The position numbers and the translations under genes are program-made. Of a stretch of DNA of 8,294 nt, positions 1 through 5,407 are shown in pieces. This DNA is from an uncultured Bacilli bacterium (lineage in GTDB: Bacteria; Bacillota_I; Bacilli_A; RF39; UBA660). Positions within the stretch are counted from its first letter, which is position 1. Every line of letters begins with the position of its first letter. Below the pieces are notes generated by a model that saw nothing but the letters and a program-made list of their open reading frames with translations, ran no database searches and was not told the origin of the DNA. The stretch lies in the NCBI GenBank assembly GCA_934130485.1, contig CAKOYE010000041.1, forward strand, positions 1 to 8,294, given 5' to 3'.

Positions 1-9
1 TATTTATTT

Positions 10-426
10 TCATCTTCTAATTACCTTATTTCTTTCATTCATTGATGAATATAATTCATTTGTATCATTTACATTTTGTTCAAATTTTGATAAATCTATA
101 TTCTCTGAAAATTTTGTTTTTTCCAAATTATTTAATTTTTCAATTTGATTATTTAATTCTTCAACTTTTTTAGAAATTGTTAAACATTTTCTCAATTCTT
201 TTGTAGTCTTTATAAGAGTATCCAAGAGGAATATTCCCAAAATCGTTCCTGCAAAAATTTTTACAAAAAGAACATCCTTAAAATCCAATGAAAGATATAA
301 TGCATTAGAAACGTGAAATATAATTGCATTGTCACACATATCACCTATCGCTTCATCATATTCTTCTTTATAATGTTCTATTTCTTTGATTTTGAATTTT
401 TTTTCATTTTTTTCTCTGTTCTCCAT
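10..426 (-). CDS. Hypothetical membrane protein with coiled coil
   Basis: A 138-residue protein of no family I recognise. It has a charged N-terminus (1-27), a hydrophobic region at about 49-70 that could span the membrane once, and a long charged helix (about 70-106; TTKELRKCLTISKKVEELNNQIEKLNNLEK) with heptad-like Leu/Ile spacing suggesting a coiled coil. The tail is polar and Asn-rich and ends in two arginines. AGGGGTGG precedes the ATG by four bases. It has its own promoter and leader and is separated from the holin-like gene by a terminator. The segment between its stop and the window edge is only 9 bases, so its downstream context is unknown. It may be phage- or mobile-element-derived, like its neighbour, but that is a guess. 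Confidence 0.65.
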   Translation of the reverse strand: MENREKNEKKFKIKEIEHYKEEYDEAIGDMCDNAIIFHVSNALYLSLDFKDVLFVKIFAGTILGIFLLDTLIKTTKELRKCLTISKKVEELNNQIEKLNNLEKTKFSENIDLSKFEQNVNDTNELYSSMNERNKVIRR

Positions 427-440
427 TATACCACCCCTAA

Positions 441-462
441 TTAATTATTATATTATAATTAA
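441..462. repeat. AT-only inverted repeat before the left-end gene
   Basis: Arms TTAATTAT (441-448) and ATAATTAA (455-462) are perfect complements with a six-base centre, just upstream of the AGGGGTGG ribosome site. It may be an operator or a weak stem near the initiation region. Being all A/T in AT-rich DNA, it could be chance. Confidence 0.35.
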
Positions 463-488
463 ATCAATTCAACACTTTGCAATCTAAT

Positions 489-503
489 TCAACATAATTT
501 CAT
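489..503 (-). other. Four-codon upstream ORF in leader
   Basis: In the leader a good ribosome site (GAAGGGG) is followed six bases later by ATG AAA TTA TGT TGA, encoding MKLC. It could be a leader peptide controlling the downstream gene, or the relic of an earlier start. The evidence is only the site and spacing. Confidence 0.35.
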
Positions 504-527
504 ATTTACCCCTTCTTTTCGGACGCT

Positions 528-556
528 ATAATATCACAATTATCTCAATTTATCAA
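528..556 (-). promoter_or_regulatory. Promoter for the left-end gene
   Basis: TTGATA (-35, 551-556), a 17-base spacer, and TATTAT (-10, 528-533) with TG at the extended position. Each hexamer matches consensus at five of six positions. The predicted start is near 521, about 95 bases before the coding region at 10-426. Confidence 0.65.
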
Positions 557-606
557 TAATTTTGTATAAATTAGTGTTATCTTTACATAAAATATTAAAA
601 TAGTAC

Positions 607-635
607 AAAAAAAAAGATGCTTTCGCACCCTTTTT
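607..635 (-). terminator. Intrinsic terminator after the holin-like gene
   Basis: On the minus strand GGGTGC pairs with GCATCT (two G-U pairs) across a GAAA tetraloop, preceded by five A and followed by nine T. It begins immediately after the stop codon of the 636-968 gene. Five T on the plus strand side could give weak bidirectional activity. Confidence 0.85.
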
Positions 636-968
636 CTATTCAAATATTTTCTTTATTTTTTCAAAACATTCTTTAGTATATTTTTTATAAGCAGTCATAG
701 TTATTCCAATAAGTTCAACAAATGTTACAATATCACTTGGTAATTCTATCTCAATCCTTTTTAAAATAATTGGAGTTATTTCAATTACAAAACAAAATCC
801 TACAATACATAATGACGCAATTATACCTTTTAAAATTCCATATAAAAGTTTTTTTAAATTAAAACCTTCCTCTTTTGTACCAATTAGAACACCTAATACA
901 GTATTTATAATAAATAATAAACCTAATACTAATAAAAATAAAGTTGAAGTAATAAAATTATCAAACAT
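636..968 (-). CDS. Holin-like small membrane protein
   Basis: A 110-residue protein with two strong hydrophobic segments (about 7-30 and 43-68), a loop TKEEGFNLKK with the GFxxKKLLxGILKGI pattern, a third mildly hydrophobic stretch (78-93) and a charged C-terminal tail rich in Lys/Glu. Size, topology and basic tail resemble phage holins and related small membrane proteins. I do not recognise a specific family with certainty, and no endolysin is beside it. GGAGGT lies six bases before the ATG. The gene is closed by an intrinsic terminator directly after its stop, so it seems to be a single-gene unit. It could instead be a toxin-like or bacteriocin-associated membrane peptide. Confidence 0.6.
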   Translation of the reverse strand: MFDNFITSTLFLLVLGLLFIINTVLGVLIGTKEEGFNLKKLLYGILKGIIASLCIVGFCFVIEITPIILKRIEIELPSDIVTFVELIGITMTAYKKYTKECFEKIKKIFE

Positions 969-987
969 CTTTTACCTCCAAATCTCT

Positions 988-993
988 ATTATA
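988..993 (-). promoter_or_regulatory. Possible -10 for the holin-like gene
   Basis: TATAAT lies 20 bases before the ATG, after the preceding terminator. No convincing -35 at 16-18 bases and no extended TG are seen, so this is only a candidate. Confidence 0.35.
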
Positions 994-1023
994 TTTAATT
1001 CAAATGTAAAATTTTTGATAATG

Positions 1024-1050
1024 AAAAAAATATAGAAAATCTATATTTTT
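1024..1050. terminator. AT-rich intrinsic terminator after the lipoprotein gene
   Basis: Perfect 10-base arms AAAAATATAG (1026-1035) and CTATATTTTT (1041-1050) around a five-base loop, with a run of seven T on the minus strand at the end. It starts at the stop codon. The stem has one G-C pair, so efficiency is uncertain; the symmetric A and T tracts could also act on the plus strand. Confidence 0.55.
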
Positions 1051-1538
1051 TATTTAGCTTCATTTAACGCATTATTTATAGCTGTATAAATGTCATCAAT
1101 TTCTATTGTAACACCTGCTACTGAATCTGTTTTAGTTTTAGTATCATCTGTCCATTTAATCCAATTTAAACCTTGTTGTTTTACTATTTCATTTTCAAGT
1201 GTTTCAACTTGTTCATACCATTCAGCTCCGCCTTTAATTGTACCAATACCAGCAGATGTTTCTTTCATACCATAATTATCCTTAAGGACTTTCTTTGTAG
1301 TTAAAGTACCTGTTACATTTGAGTATGTTGTATCTACAAATACTGATTTAATCATTCCTAAATCATTAACATAAACAACAGCTGTTGTTGTTAAAATTAA
1401 ACCGTATGACTCACTTTGAGCATATCCAAAGTAAGTTCCCTCTTTATAAATTCCTTTTTCAGGAACTTCTTCACATCCTGTAAAAAATATAATCGAAATC
1501 AAACTAAAACATAAAAGTAAATTTTTAATTTTTTTCAT
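1050..1538 (-). CDS. FMN-binding domain lipoprotein (PplA/FMN_bind type)
   Basis: A 162-residue exported protein: basic N-terminus, hydrophobic segment (6-19) and lipobox-like FTGC with C22 as the lipid-attachment site. The mature part is a single FMN_bind domain. Visible features are GYAQSESYGL (38-47), the VVYVNDLGMIKSVFVD strand pair (54-69), YGMKETSAG...EWYEQVETLENEIVKQQG (89-123) and the site DSVAGVT (138-144). That site fits the ApbE flavinylation pattern ending in G-A/V-T, so T144 is the predicted FMN attachment residue. It probably works as an extracellular electron carrier, flavinylated by the nearby ApbE protein. The start is ATG 1538 with AAGGAGAGG; an in-frame ATG at 1574 overlaps the -10 element and would spoil the signal peptide. 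PplA, as I recall, has two such domains; this protein has one. A terminator follows at once. Confidence 0.85.
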   Translation of the reverse strand: MKKIKNLLLCFSLISIIFFTGCEEVPEKGIYKEGTYFGYAQSESYGLILTTTAVVYVNDLGMIKSVFVDTTYSNVTGTLTTKKVLKDNYGMKETSAGIGTIKGGAEWYEQVETLENEIVKQQGLNWIKWTDDTKTKTDSVAGVTIEIDDIYTAINNALNEAK

Positions 1539-1564
1539 ATTTCCTCTCCTTATCTTATGTAAAA

Positions 1565-1593
1565 ATTTTATCATAGTTATATATTTTTTTCAA
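1565..1593 (-). promoter_or_regulatory. Promoter of the FMN-binding lipoprotein gene
   Basis: TTGAAA (-35, 1588-1593), a 17-base spacer and TAAAAT (-10, 1565-1570) preceded by TG at the extended position. The predicted start is near 1558, giving a leader of about 20 nt with AAGGAGAGG before the ATG. The lipoprotein can thus be expressed apart from the upstream cassette. Confidence 0.7.
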
Positions 1594-1608
1594 TATCTAA
1601 TTACATTG

Positions 1609-2112
1609 TTACCATTTTATTGCTAAATCTAATGTTTTTTTTACTTCTTTTGCTAAAAAACCAATTATAATACCAGTCGGTATGGATAGTATTAAAGATA
1701 AAGCCATATAGTAAATCATATTAATATTATAAAAAATAACCGCAATTAAAATTTGACCAATGGTGTGTGATAAAGAACCAACTATACTTATTCCAATAAT
1801 TGAAAGTTTTGAAAATTTTTTTGCTGCAAACATCATACAAATACTTAAAATTGCGCCACTTAAACTAAAGAAAAAACTCATACTAAATAAACCAGTTCTT
1901 AAAATACCAACTATAAATACTCTTAAAATAGAAAGTAATAAAGTATCCTTAAAGCCATATATATAAAGTGAAATTAGTATAACTATATTAGCAAGACCTA
2001 ATTTTAAACCTGGAATAATTCCATTAAAAAGTGGAACAAAAGTTTCAATTATATTTAAGGCAACAGAAAGTGCCAAAAGCATAGATAAACGACTAATTTT
2101 TTTTATTTCCAC
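1609..2112 (-). CDS. Gx transporter family membrane protein (EetB-like)
   Basis: A 167-residue integral membrane protein with about five or six hydrophobic segments. PGLKLGLANIV (34-44) and SLSGA / GISIVGSLSHTIGQILIA (83-87 and 107-124) are typical of the Gx-transporter family, related to ECF-transporter S-components and often mislabelled heptaprenyl diphosphate synthase component I. It has no prenyl-synthase aspartate motif. By recalled comparison with Listeria and Lactiplantibacillus loci it corresponds to EetB, the membrane partner of EetA. Start: GAGGTG at the end of the preceding gene is best spaced for the GTG at 2112; a TTG one codon earlier is too close to it. The gap from the upstream stop is 4 bases, so apbE, the NusG-II gene and this gene form one unit. 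The substrate is unknown (a quinone or flavin role is possible). Confidence 0.82.
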   Translation of the reverse strand: MEIKKISRLSMLLALSVALNIIETFVPLFNGIIPGLKLGLANIVILISLYIYGFKDTLLLSILRVFIVGILRTGLFSMSFFFSLSGAILSICMMFAAKKFSKLSIIGISIVGSLSHTIGQILIAVIFYNINMIYYMALSLILSIPTGIIIGFLAKEVKKTLDLAIKW

Positions 2113-2116
2113 CAAA

Positions 2117-2488
2117 TCACCTCAAAATTGTGTCCAAATCTTTTTTCTTTTTTGAAGAAATTTTAATAACTATTTTATTAGGTAAGCATACAATTGATTC
2201 ATATGATTCTTCAATAAAACCTTGCTTACTGCATAGATGTAAGGGACTTTCTTCTTCATCCACTTTTATTTTTCCATTACCCGCAATAATTTTAACTTCA
2301 CCATTAAATCCATCAACTTTATATATTTTTTCTTCACTTTCATTTAGATCAATTGTTAAAACTAAATTGTTATCATAATATACCAAAGCCTCTTTACTAT
2401 TATTTTTATCTATAATAGCTATTACAAACAAAACTGTAATAGCTATTAATAGAATTATTATAATAAGTTTTATATCACTTTTATTCAT
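2117..2488 (-). CDS. NusG domain II membrane protein (EetA-like)
   Basis: A 123-residue protein with an N-terminal membrane anchor (about 7-27) and a small extracytoplasmic beta domain of the NusG-domain-II family. The C-terminal signature SPLHLCSKQGFIEESYESIVCLPNKIVIKI (81-110 region) is characteristic and has two cysteines, C86 and C101. Despite the family name it is unrelated in function to transcription factor NusG: it has no NGN domain and is membrane-bound. From memory, EetA of the Listeria flavin-based electron transfer locus is of this type and passes electrons from the quinone pool towards flavin proteins with EetB. The ATG overlaps the apbE end by 8 bases and its ribosome site is weak (GGA 10 bases away), so coupled translation is likely. 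The next gene starts after only a few bases. Confidence 0.82.
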   Translation of the reverse strand: MNKSDIKLIIIILLIAITVLFVIAIIDKNNSKEALVYYDNNLVLTIDLNESEEKIYKVDGFNGEVKIIAGNGKIKVDEEESPLHLCSKQGFIEESYESIVCLPNKIVIKISSKKKKDLDTILR

Positions 2489-3521
2489 ATTTGTTAAATC
2501 CAGACGATTTTACAATAGTATTATCATTGGCATACCAAATGGCCTGAACATTATCAAAAGACTCTATAAATTTTTGTCCATCTTCAACACTCATTAGAAA
2601 TAATGTAGTTGATAATACATCTCCTAAAATTGCATCATCAGTTATAACAGAAACACTTTTCATATAATTTGCAGGCATTTTAGTTTTTAAATCCAAAATA
2701 TGATGATATTTTTGACCTTCAAATTCGTAAAAACGTTCATACCCTCCACTACTAGTTACAATAGCGTTAGAAATAGACAATGTATCAAAAATTTCTGATG
2801 GTGAATCAGGATTTTGAATTCCAACTTTATAATTATCTGAACTTGCATTTACACCTGCTAAAACAGTTCCTCCTGCATTAATTAAATACTTGTCAAATTC
2901 AATACTTTGTAAATAATGATGCACAACTTCTGTAGCATAACCTTTAGCAATACCACCTAAATCAATATTGACATTACCAGTTAAAATTTTATAGTCATCA
3001 TATAAAACAACATTTTGAATATCTAATCCAACAATATTATTTAATTCTTCACTAGTTGGAATACCAGATTTATTATCTCGATATTTTTTCCATATATCCG
3101 TTAAATTACCAATATTTATATTAAATAAACCGTTGCTTTTATAATACCAATTAATTCCATAATTTAATATATCATAAAGATCTTTACTTATTTCTAATTT
3201 TGTAACATCAGTTGTATGATTAATTGTATAAACATTTACAATACCATCATAAGAATTATATCTATCTGTAAGTTCATGATAGTGCTTATAAATACCATCT
3301 ATTTCTTCTATAATATTGTTTGCTTCTTTTTCATTATTACTATAAAGTTTTATATCAATAACAGTATCCATATAGTTTAATGTTTTTGTATATTCTTTAT
3401 ATTTTAAGCTATTAATTTTTTTTAGTACAAAAAATACTCCCATAGCCAACAATATAAAAATAACAATTAAAATAAATAATTTAATAAAAATTCCCTTTTT
3501 TAATTTTCTTTTTTTCGTCAT
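2481..3521 (-). CDS. apbE: FAD:protein FMN transferase (ApbE family), membrane-anchored
   Basis: An enzyme that transfers FMN from FAD onto a Thr/Ser of target proteins outside the membrane; FmnB does this in the Listeria extracellular electron transfer locus. The basic N-terminus and hydrophobic segment (about 11-33) suggest a signal anchor, without a lipobox cysteine. ApbE motifs follow in order: MDTVIDIKLY (51-60), NINIGNLTDIW (134-144), NIDLGGIAKGYA (185-196), YLINAGGTV (212-220), VTSSGGYERF with HHILDLKT (255-280) and the metal-binding DDAILGDVLSTTLF (295-308). The HILD segment has Leu where Pro is usual and Lys where Gly is usual. Length from my start is 346 residues. I chose ATG 3521, with GGTGA upstream, because the in-frame ATG at 3539 overlaps the -10 element and has no ribosome site. 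The gene overlaps the next by 8 bases. A likely substrate is the FMN-binding lipoprotein at 1050-1538. Confidence 0.93.
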   Translation of the reverse strand: MTKKRKLKKGIFIKLFILIVIFILLAMGVFFVLKKINSLKYKEYTKTLNYMDTVIDIKLYSNNEKEANNIIEEIDGIYKHYHELTDRYNSYDGIVNVYTINHTTDVTKLEISKDLYDILNYGINWYYKSNGLFNINIGNLTDIWKKYRDNKSGIPTSEELNNIVGLDIQNVVLYDDYKILTGNVNIDLGGIAKGYATEVVHHYLQSIEFDKYLINAGGTVLAGVNASSDNYKVGIQNPDSPSEIFDTLSISNAIVTSSGGYERFYEFEGQKYHHILDLKTKMPANYMKSVSVITDDAILGDVLSTTLFLMSVEDGQKFIESFDNVQAIWYANDNTIVKSSGFNKYE

Positions 3522-3537
3522 ATTTTTCACCATACTC

Positions 3538-3546
3538 ATTATAACA
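3538..3546 (-). promoter_or_regulatory. Extended -10 promoter for apbE cassette
   Basis: TGTTATAAT is a consensus extended -10 element directly downstream of, and touching, the T-tract of the rsmD terminator. The -35 position has only a weak match (TAGATT, 17-base spacer). The predicted start near 3531 leaves a leader of about 10 nt with GGTGA before the ATG at 3521. Confidence 0.55.
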
Positions 3547-3570
3547 AAAAAAAGTGATAAAATCTACCAC
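3546..3570 (-). terminator. Intrinsic terminator after rsmD
   Basis: On the minus strand GTGGTA pairs with TATCAC (one G-U pair) around a five-base loop, and eight T residues follow. It lies about 40 bases after the rsmD stop and separates the ribosome/sigma operon from apbE. Confidence 0.7.
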
Positions 3571-3572
3571 TA

Positions 3573-3598
3573 TTTTGATTAATTATTTCTAATCAAAA
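3573..3598. repeat. Inverted repeat after rsmD
   Basis: Nine-base arms TTTTGATTA (3573-3581) and TAATCAAAA (3590-3598) are separated by 8 bases, just after the rsmD stop and before the terminator. It lacks a T-tract directly following on the minus strand, so it may be an mRNA 3'-end-protecting stem or an operator for the apbE promoter. With such AT-rich DNA, chance is possible. Confidence 0.45.
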
Positions 3599-3610
3599 AA
3601 ATGAAATTAA

Positions 3611-4147
3611 TCACCATTTATATATATTTATTAATTTAGAGCCATATTTTTTGTGTTTAATTAAGGAAAAGTTATTATCACTTAAAACTTCGCTTTCATA
3701 TTCACATACAATTATTCCATCTTGACTTAATAATTTATTTTCATAAATATATTTTAAAATATCATTTATTAAATTCAATTTATATGGAGGATCTAAAAAA
3801 ATAATATCAAATTTTAATTTACTTTCTACACAATCTTTTAAAAACTGTTTATAGTTTTTAAAAATAATTTTATAATTATTATCCTTTATTTTTGCTAAAT
3901 TTGTCTTTAAAATTTTATAAATATCATTACTATTATCTATAAAATAACAATATTTTGCACCATTACTTAAAGCCTCAATACCAAGTGAACCACTACCTGC
4001 AAATAAGTCTAGACAAATACTATTTTTTATTGACCCCTGAATCATTGCAAACATAGATTCCTTAACCCTATCCATAGTTGGTCGCGTTCCTTCAATATTA
4101 AATCCATCTAAATTAATTCCTTTATATTTTCCACTAATAACTCTCAT
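3611..4147 (-). CDS. rsmD: 16S rRNA (guanine966-N2)-methyltransferase RsmD
   Basis: An SAM-dependent enzyme that methylates G966 of 16S rRNA during 30S assembly (E. coli numbering). The sequence begins MRVISGKYKG. It has TRPTMDRVKESMF (21-33, typical of the family), the SAM-binding motif LDLFAGSGSLGIEAL (46-60) and the catalytic DPPY (119-122). The 178-residue length is normal. AGGATG lies seven bases before the ATG, and the gap to ylbE is 8 bases. In Bacillus (ylbH) the next gene is coaD; here the operon ends at a terminator and the flavin cassette follows. Confidence 0.94.
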   Translation of the reverse strand: MRVISGKYKGINLDGFNIEGTRPTMDRVKESMFAMIQGSIKNSICLDLFAGSGSLGIEALSNGAKYCYFIDNSNDIYKILKTNLAKIKDNNYKIIFKNYKQFLKDCVESKLKFDIIFLDPPYKLNLINDILKYIYENKLLSQDGIIVCEYESEVLSDNNFSLIKHKKYGSKLINIYKW

Positions 4148-4155
4148 ACATCATC

Positions 4156-4377
4156 CTACTTTAATGTTCCAATTACTGATTGAATCATTTCTATTGTATT
4201 AAACATTTTTTCAATTCGATCAGTTGCTCTTAATTTATACGCTGTTTTTACTTCTTCTTCAAATTCTCTAAATAATTCTGGATTCCTCGTCAAAATTTTA
4301 TACCAAATGGAATTTTCTCTTAAATATCTTTGATAATATGGATTTTCTTTTATCTTAAATTGAATATCTAAAGTCAT
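4156..4377 (-). CDS. ylbE: YlbE-like protein
   Basis: A 73-residue soluble protein resembling the YlbE family. Characteristic segments are KENPYYQRYLRENSIWYKILTRNPE (11-35 region) with the NPxxxxxLRxNxxWYxxLxRxP pattern, a charged helix ending TAYKLRATDRIEKM, and a hydrophobic IEMIQSVIG tail. The family's function is unknown. Start ATG shares a base with the ylbD stop and has GAGG just before it, so translation is probably coupled. Gene order ylbD-ylbE-rsmD supports the identity. The regulators YlbF and YlbG, which lie between ylbE and rsmD in Bacillus, are absent. Confidence 0.72.
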   Translation of the reverse strand: MTLDIQFKIKENPYYQRYLRENSIWYKILTRNPELFREFEEEVKTAYKLRATDRIEKMFNTIEMIQSVIGTLK

Positions 4378-4739
4378 TAATCCTCAAAGTGTTTATAAAG
4401 TGGGCGTGGTTTATATTCTTCAGTTTTTGTCTGTTTTGAACTGCCAAAATCTTGCATTACGCCAATAACTCTTTGAAGACTATTGACTCCTTCACGTACA
4501 CTATCTAAATCTATTCCTTTTATCCAAGACATTAAATCGGATGTAGCTTGTGATTTACTTTCTGCACTAGTAGTAGTTTCAACACTAGCACTTAAAAAAT
4601 CCTTCCAAGCATCACTTTCGCCACCATATAAGTCATAAATCTCATAAAATTTTTGCCAAGTCATCTCACCATTTCTAACAAATTTGATTAAACGAGGGTT
4701 TTCTTTAACAAAACCTTTAAATTCCTCTATCTTAGACAT
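4377..4739 (-). CDS. ylbD: YlbD-like putative spore coat protein
   Basis: A 120-residue protein. The N-terminal half, EEFKGFVKENPRLIKFVRNGEMTWQKFYEIYDLYGGESDAWKDF (5-48 region), has the features of the YlbD family: FVKxNPxLIKxVRxGxxTWQxxYExxxLxG and a W followed by charged residues. The C-terminal half has a polar Ser/Thr-rich linker (about 50-68), a WIKGIDLDSVREGVNSLQRVIGVMQ helix and a PRPLYKHFED tail. YlbD is named a putative coat protein in Bacillus subtilis; its biochemical role is not known. The site AGGTGG precedes the ATG. The gene follows sigH after 48 bases and overlaps ylbE by one base (TAATG). Adjacency to ylbE and rsmD repeats the Bacillus ylb order, which strengthens the call. 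Confidence 0.75.
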   Translation of the reverse strand: MSKIEEFKGFVKENPRLIKFVRNGEMTWQKFYEIYDLYGGESDAWKDFLSASVETTTSAESKSQATSDLMSWIKGIDLDSVREGVNSLQRVIGVMQDFGSSKQTKTEEYKPRPLYKHFED

Positions 4740-4787
4740 ATAACCACCTAATACAATATATGCTAAAGAAAAAATAAATTGAAAATT

Positions 4788-5399
4788 TTATTTATTTAAT
4801 TGCTCTTTTATTTTAATTTTAATTCGTTGTAATGCATTATCTATTGATTTTATATCACGTTCTAAAATTTCAGCAATTTCTTTATATGTGAATGACGACA
4901 ATTTTAATTCAAAAACCTGTTGCTCAAAATCGGTCAAAACACTTTTAATATTTTCTATTAATTCTTTTTCATTTTCATAATCTAAAATTTGTTTTTCTGG
5001 ATTATAACTATCATCGGAAATAATATTGTTTATTTTATATCTTTCATCTTCATCAAATTCTAGAGAAATTGATTCATTTAAAACTTTATGCTTTAACCTT
5101 TTTGCACGCAATGCCATAGAAATTATATTTCGTTCAATACACATTTTTGCATATGTATAAAATTTAGCATTCTTATTATGATTATAATTATAATTATTAA
5201 TTGCTAAATTTAAGCCAAGTCGTCCTTCTTGTACTAAATCATTTAATTCTAATCCGCTATTTTTACAATAACTAAACATTTTACTTGCAAAAGAATTTAT
5301 TAGCGGTTCATATTTTTTAAATAATATCTCGCTTGCTTCTTCATTATTTTCTTCTATATAAGATAATAGTTCAAAATCATTATAATCATGATAATCCAT
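4788..5399 (-). CDS. sigH: RNA polymerase sigma factor, SigH (Spo0H)-like
   Basis: A 203-residue sigma-70 family factor that directs RNA polymerase to an alternative promoter set. Region 2 (about 20-100) has DLVQEGRLGL (54-63), which contacts core polymerase, followed by AKMCIERNII. Region 4 (about 147-202) is a helix-turn-helix: LTDFEQQVFELKL, then YKEIAEILERDIKSIDNALQRIKIKI (172-197), close to SigH as I remember it, especially KSIDNALQR. The rlmB neighbour supports orthology, although yacP/rae1, usually between them, is missing. An Asn-rich NNYNYNHNKN stretch (68-77) sits in region 2. SigH drives early sporulation or competence genes in Bacillota; which applies here is not visible, though YlbD next door hints at sporulating ancestry. 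The ATG start has AGTAGG seven bases upstream. A ComX-like competence sigma is the main alternative. Confidence 0.8.
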   Translation of the reverse strand: MDYHDYNDFELLSYIEENNEEASEILFKKYEPLINSFASKMFSYCKNSGLELNDLVQEGRLGLNLAINNYNYNHNKNAKFYTYAKMCIERNIISMALRAKRLKHKVLNESISLEFDEDERYKINNIISDDSYNPEKQILDYENEKELIENIKSVLTDFEQQVFELKLSSFTYKEIAEILERDIKSIDNALQRIKIKIKEQLNK

Positions 5400-5407
5400 A
5401 AAAAAAC

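Noticed and set aside
1090..1275. Open frame on the plus strand opposite the lipoprotein gene
   Set aside because: It lies wholly antisense to the FMN-binding protein, which has clear motifs and a promoter. Its low-complexity Ser/Val/Pro translation has no recognisable domain.
1539..1574. Upstream in-frame ATG for the FMN-binding lipoprotein
   Set aside because: It overlaps the -10 promoter element and would add 12 residues before a normal lipoprotein signal peptide.
1609..2112. Reading this gene as heptaprenyl diphosphate synthase component I
   Set aside because: It is an integral membrane protein with no prenyl-synthase motifs. The old name is a known mislabel for this family.
1760..2378. 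Plus-strand open frames at 1760-1966 and 2130-2378
   Set aside because: Both are antisense to the Gx-transporter and NusG-domain-II genes and show no motif or ribosome site of note.
2117..2488. Reading this gene as transcription factor NusG
   Set aside because: There is no NGN or KOW domain order; the protein has an N-terminal membrane anchor and only the NusG-domain-II-like fold.
3522..3539. Upstream in-frame ATG for apbE
   Set aside because: It overlaps the -10 element and has a T-rich terminator tail where a ribosome site should be.
3522..3610. FMN riboswitch before the flavin cassette
   Set aside because: The space between the rsmD stop and the apbE start holds only a hairpin pair and a promoter. 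The predicted leader of about 10 nt is far too short.
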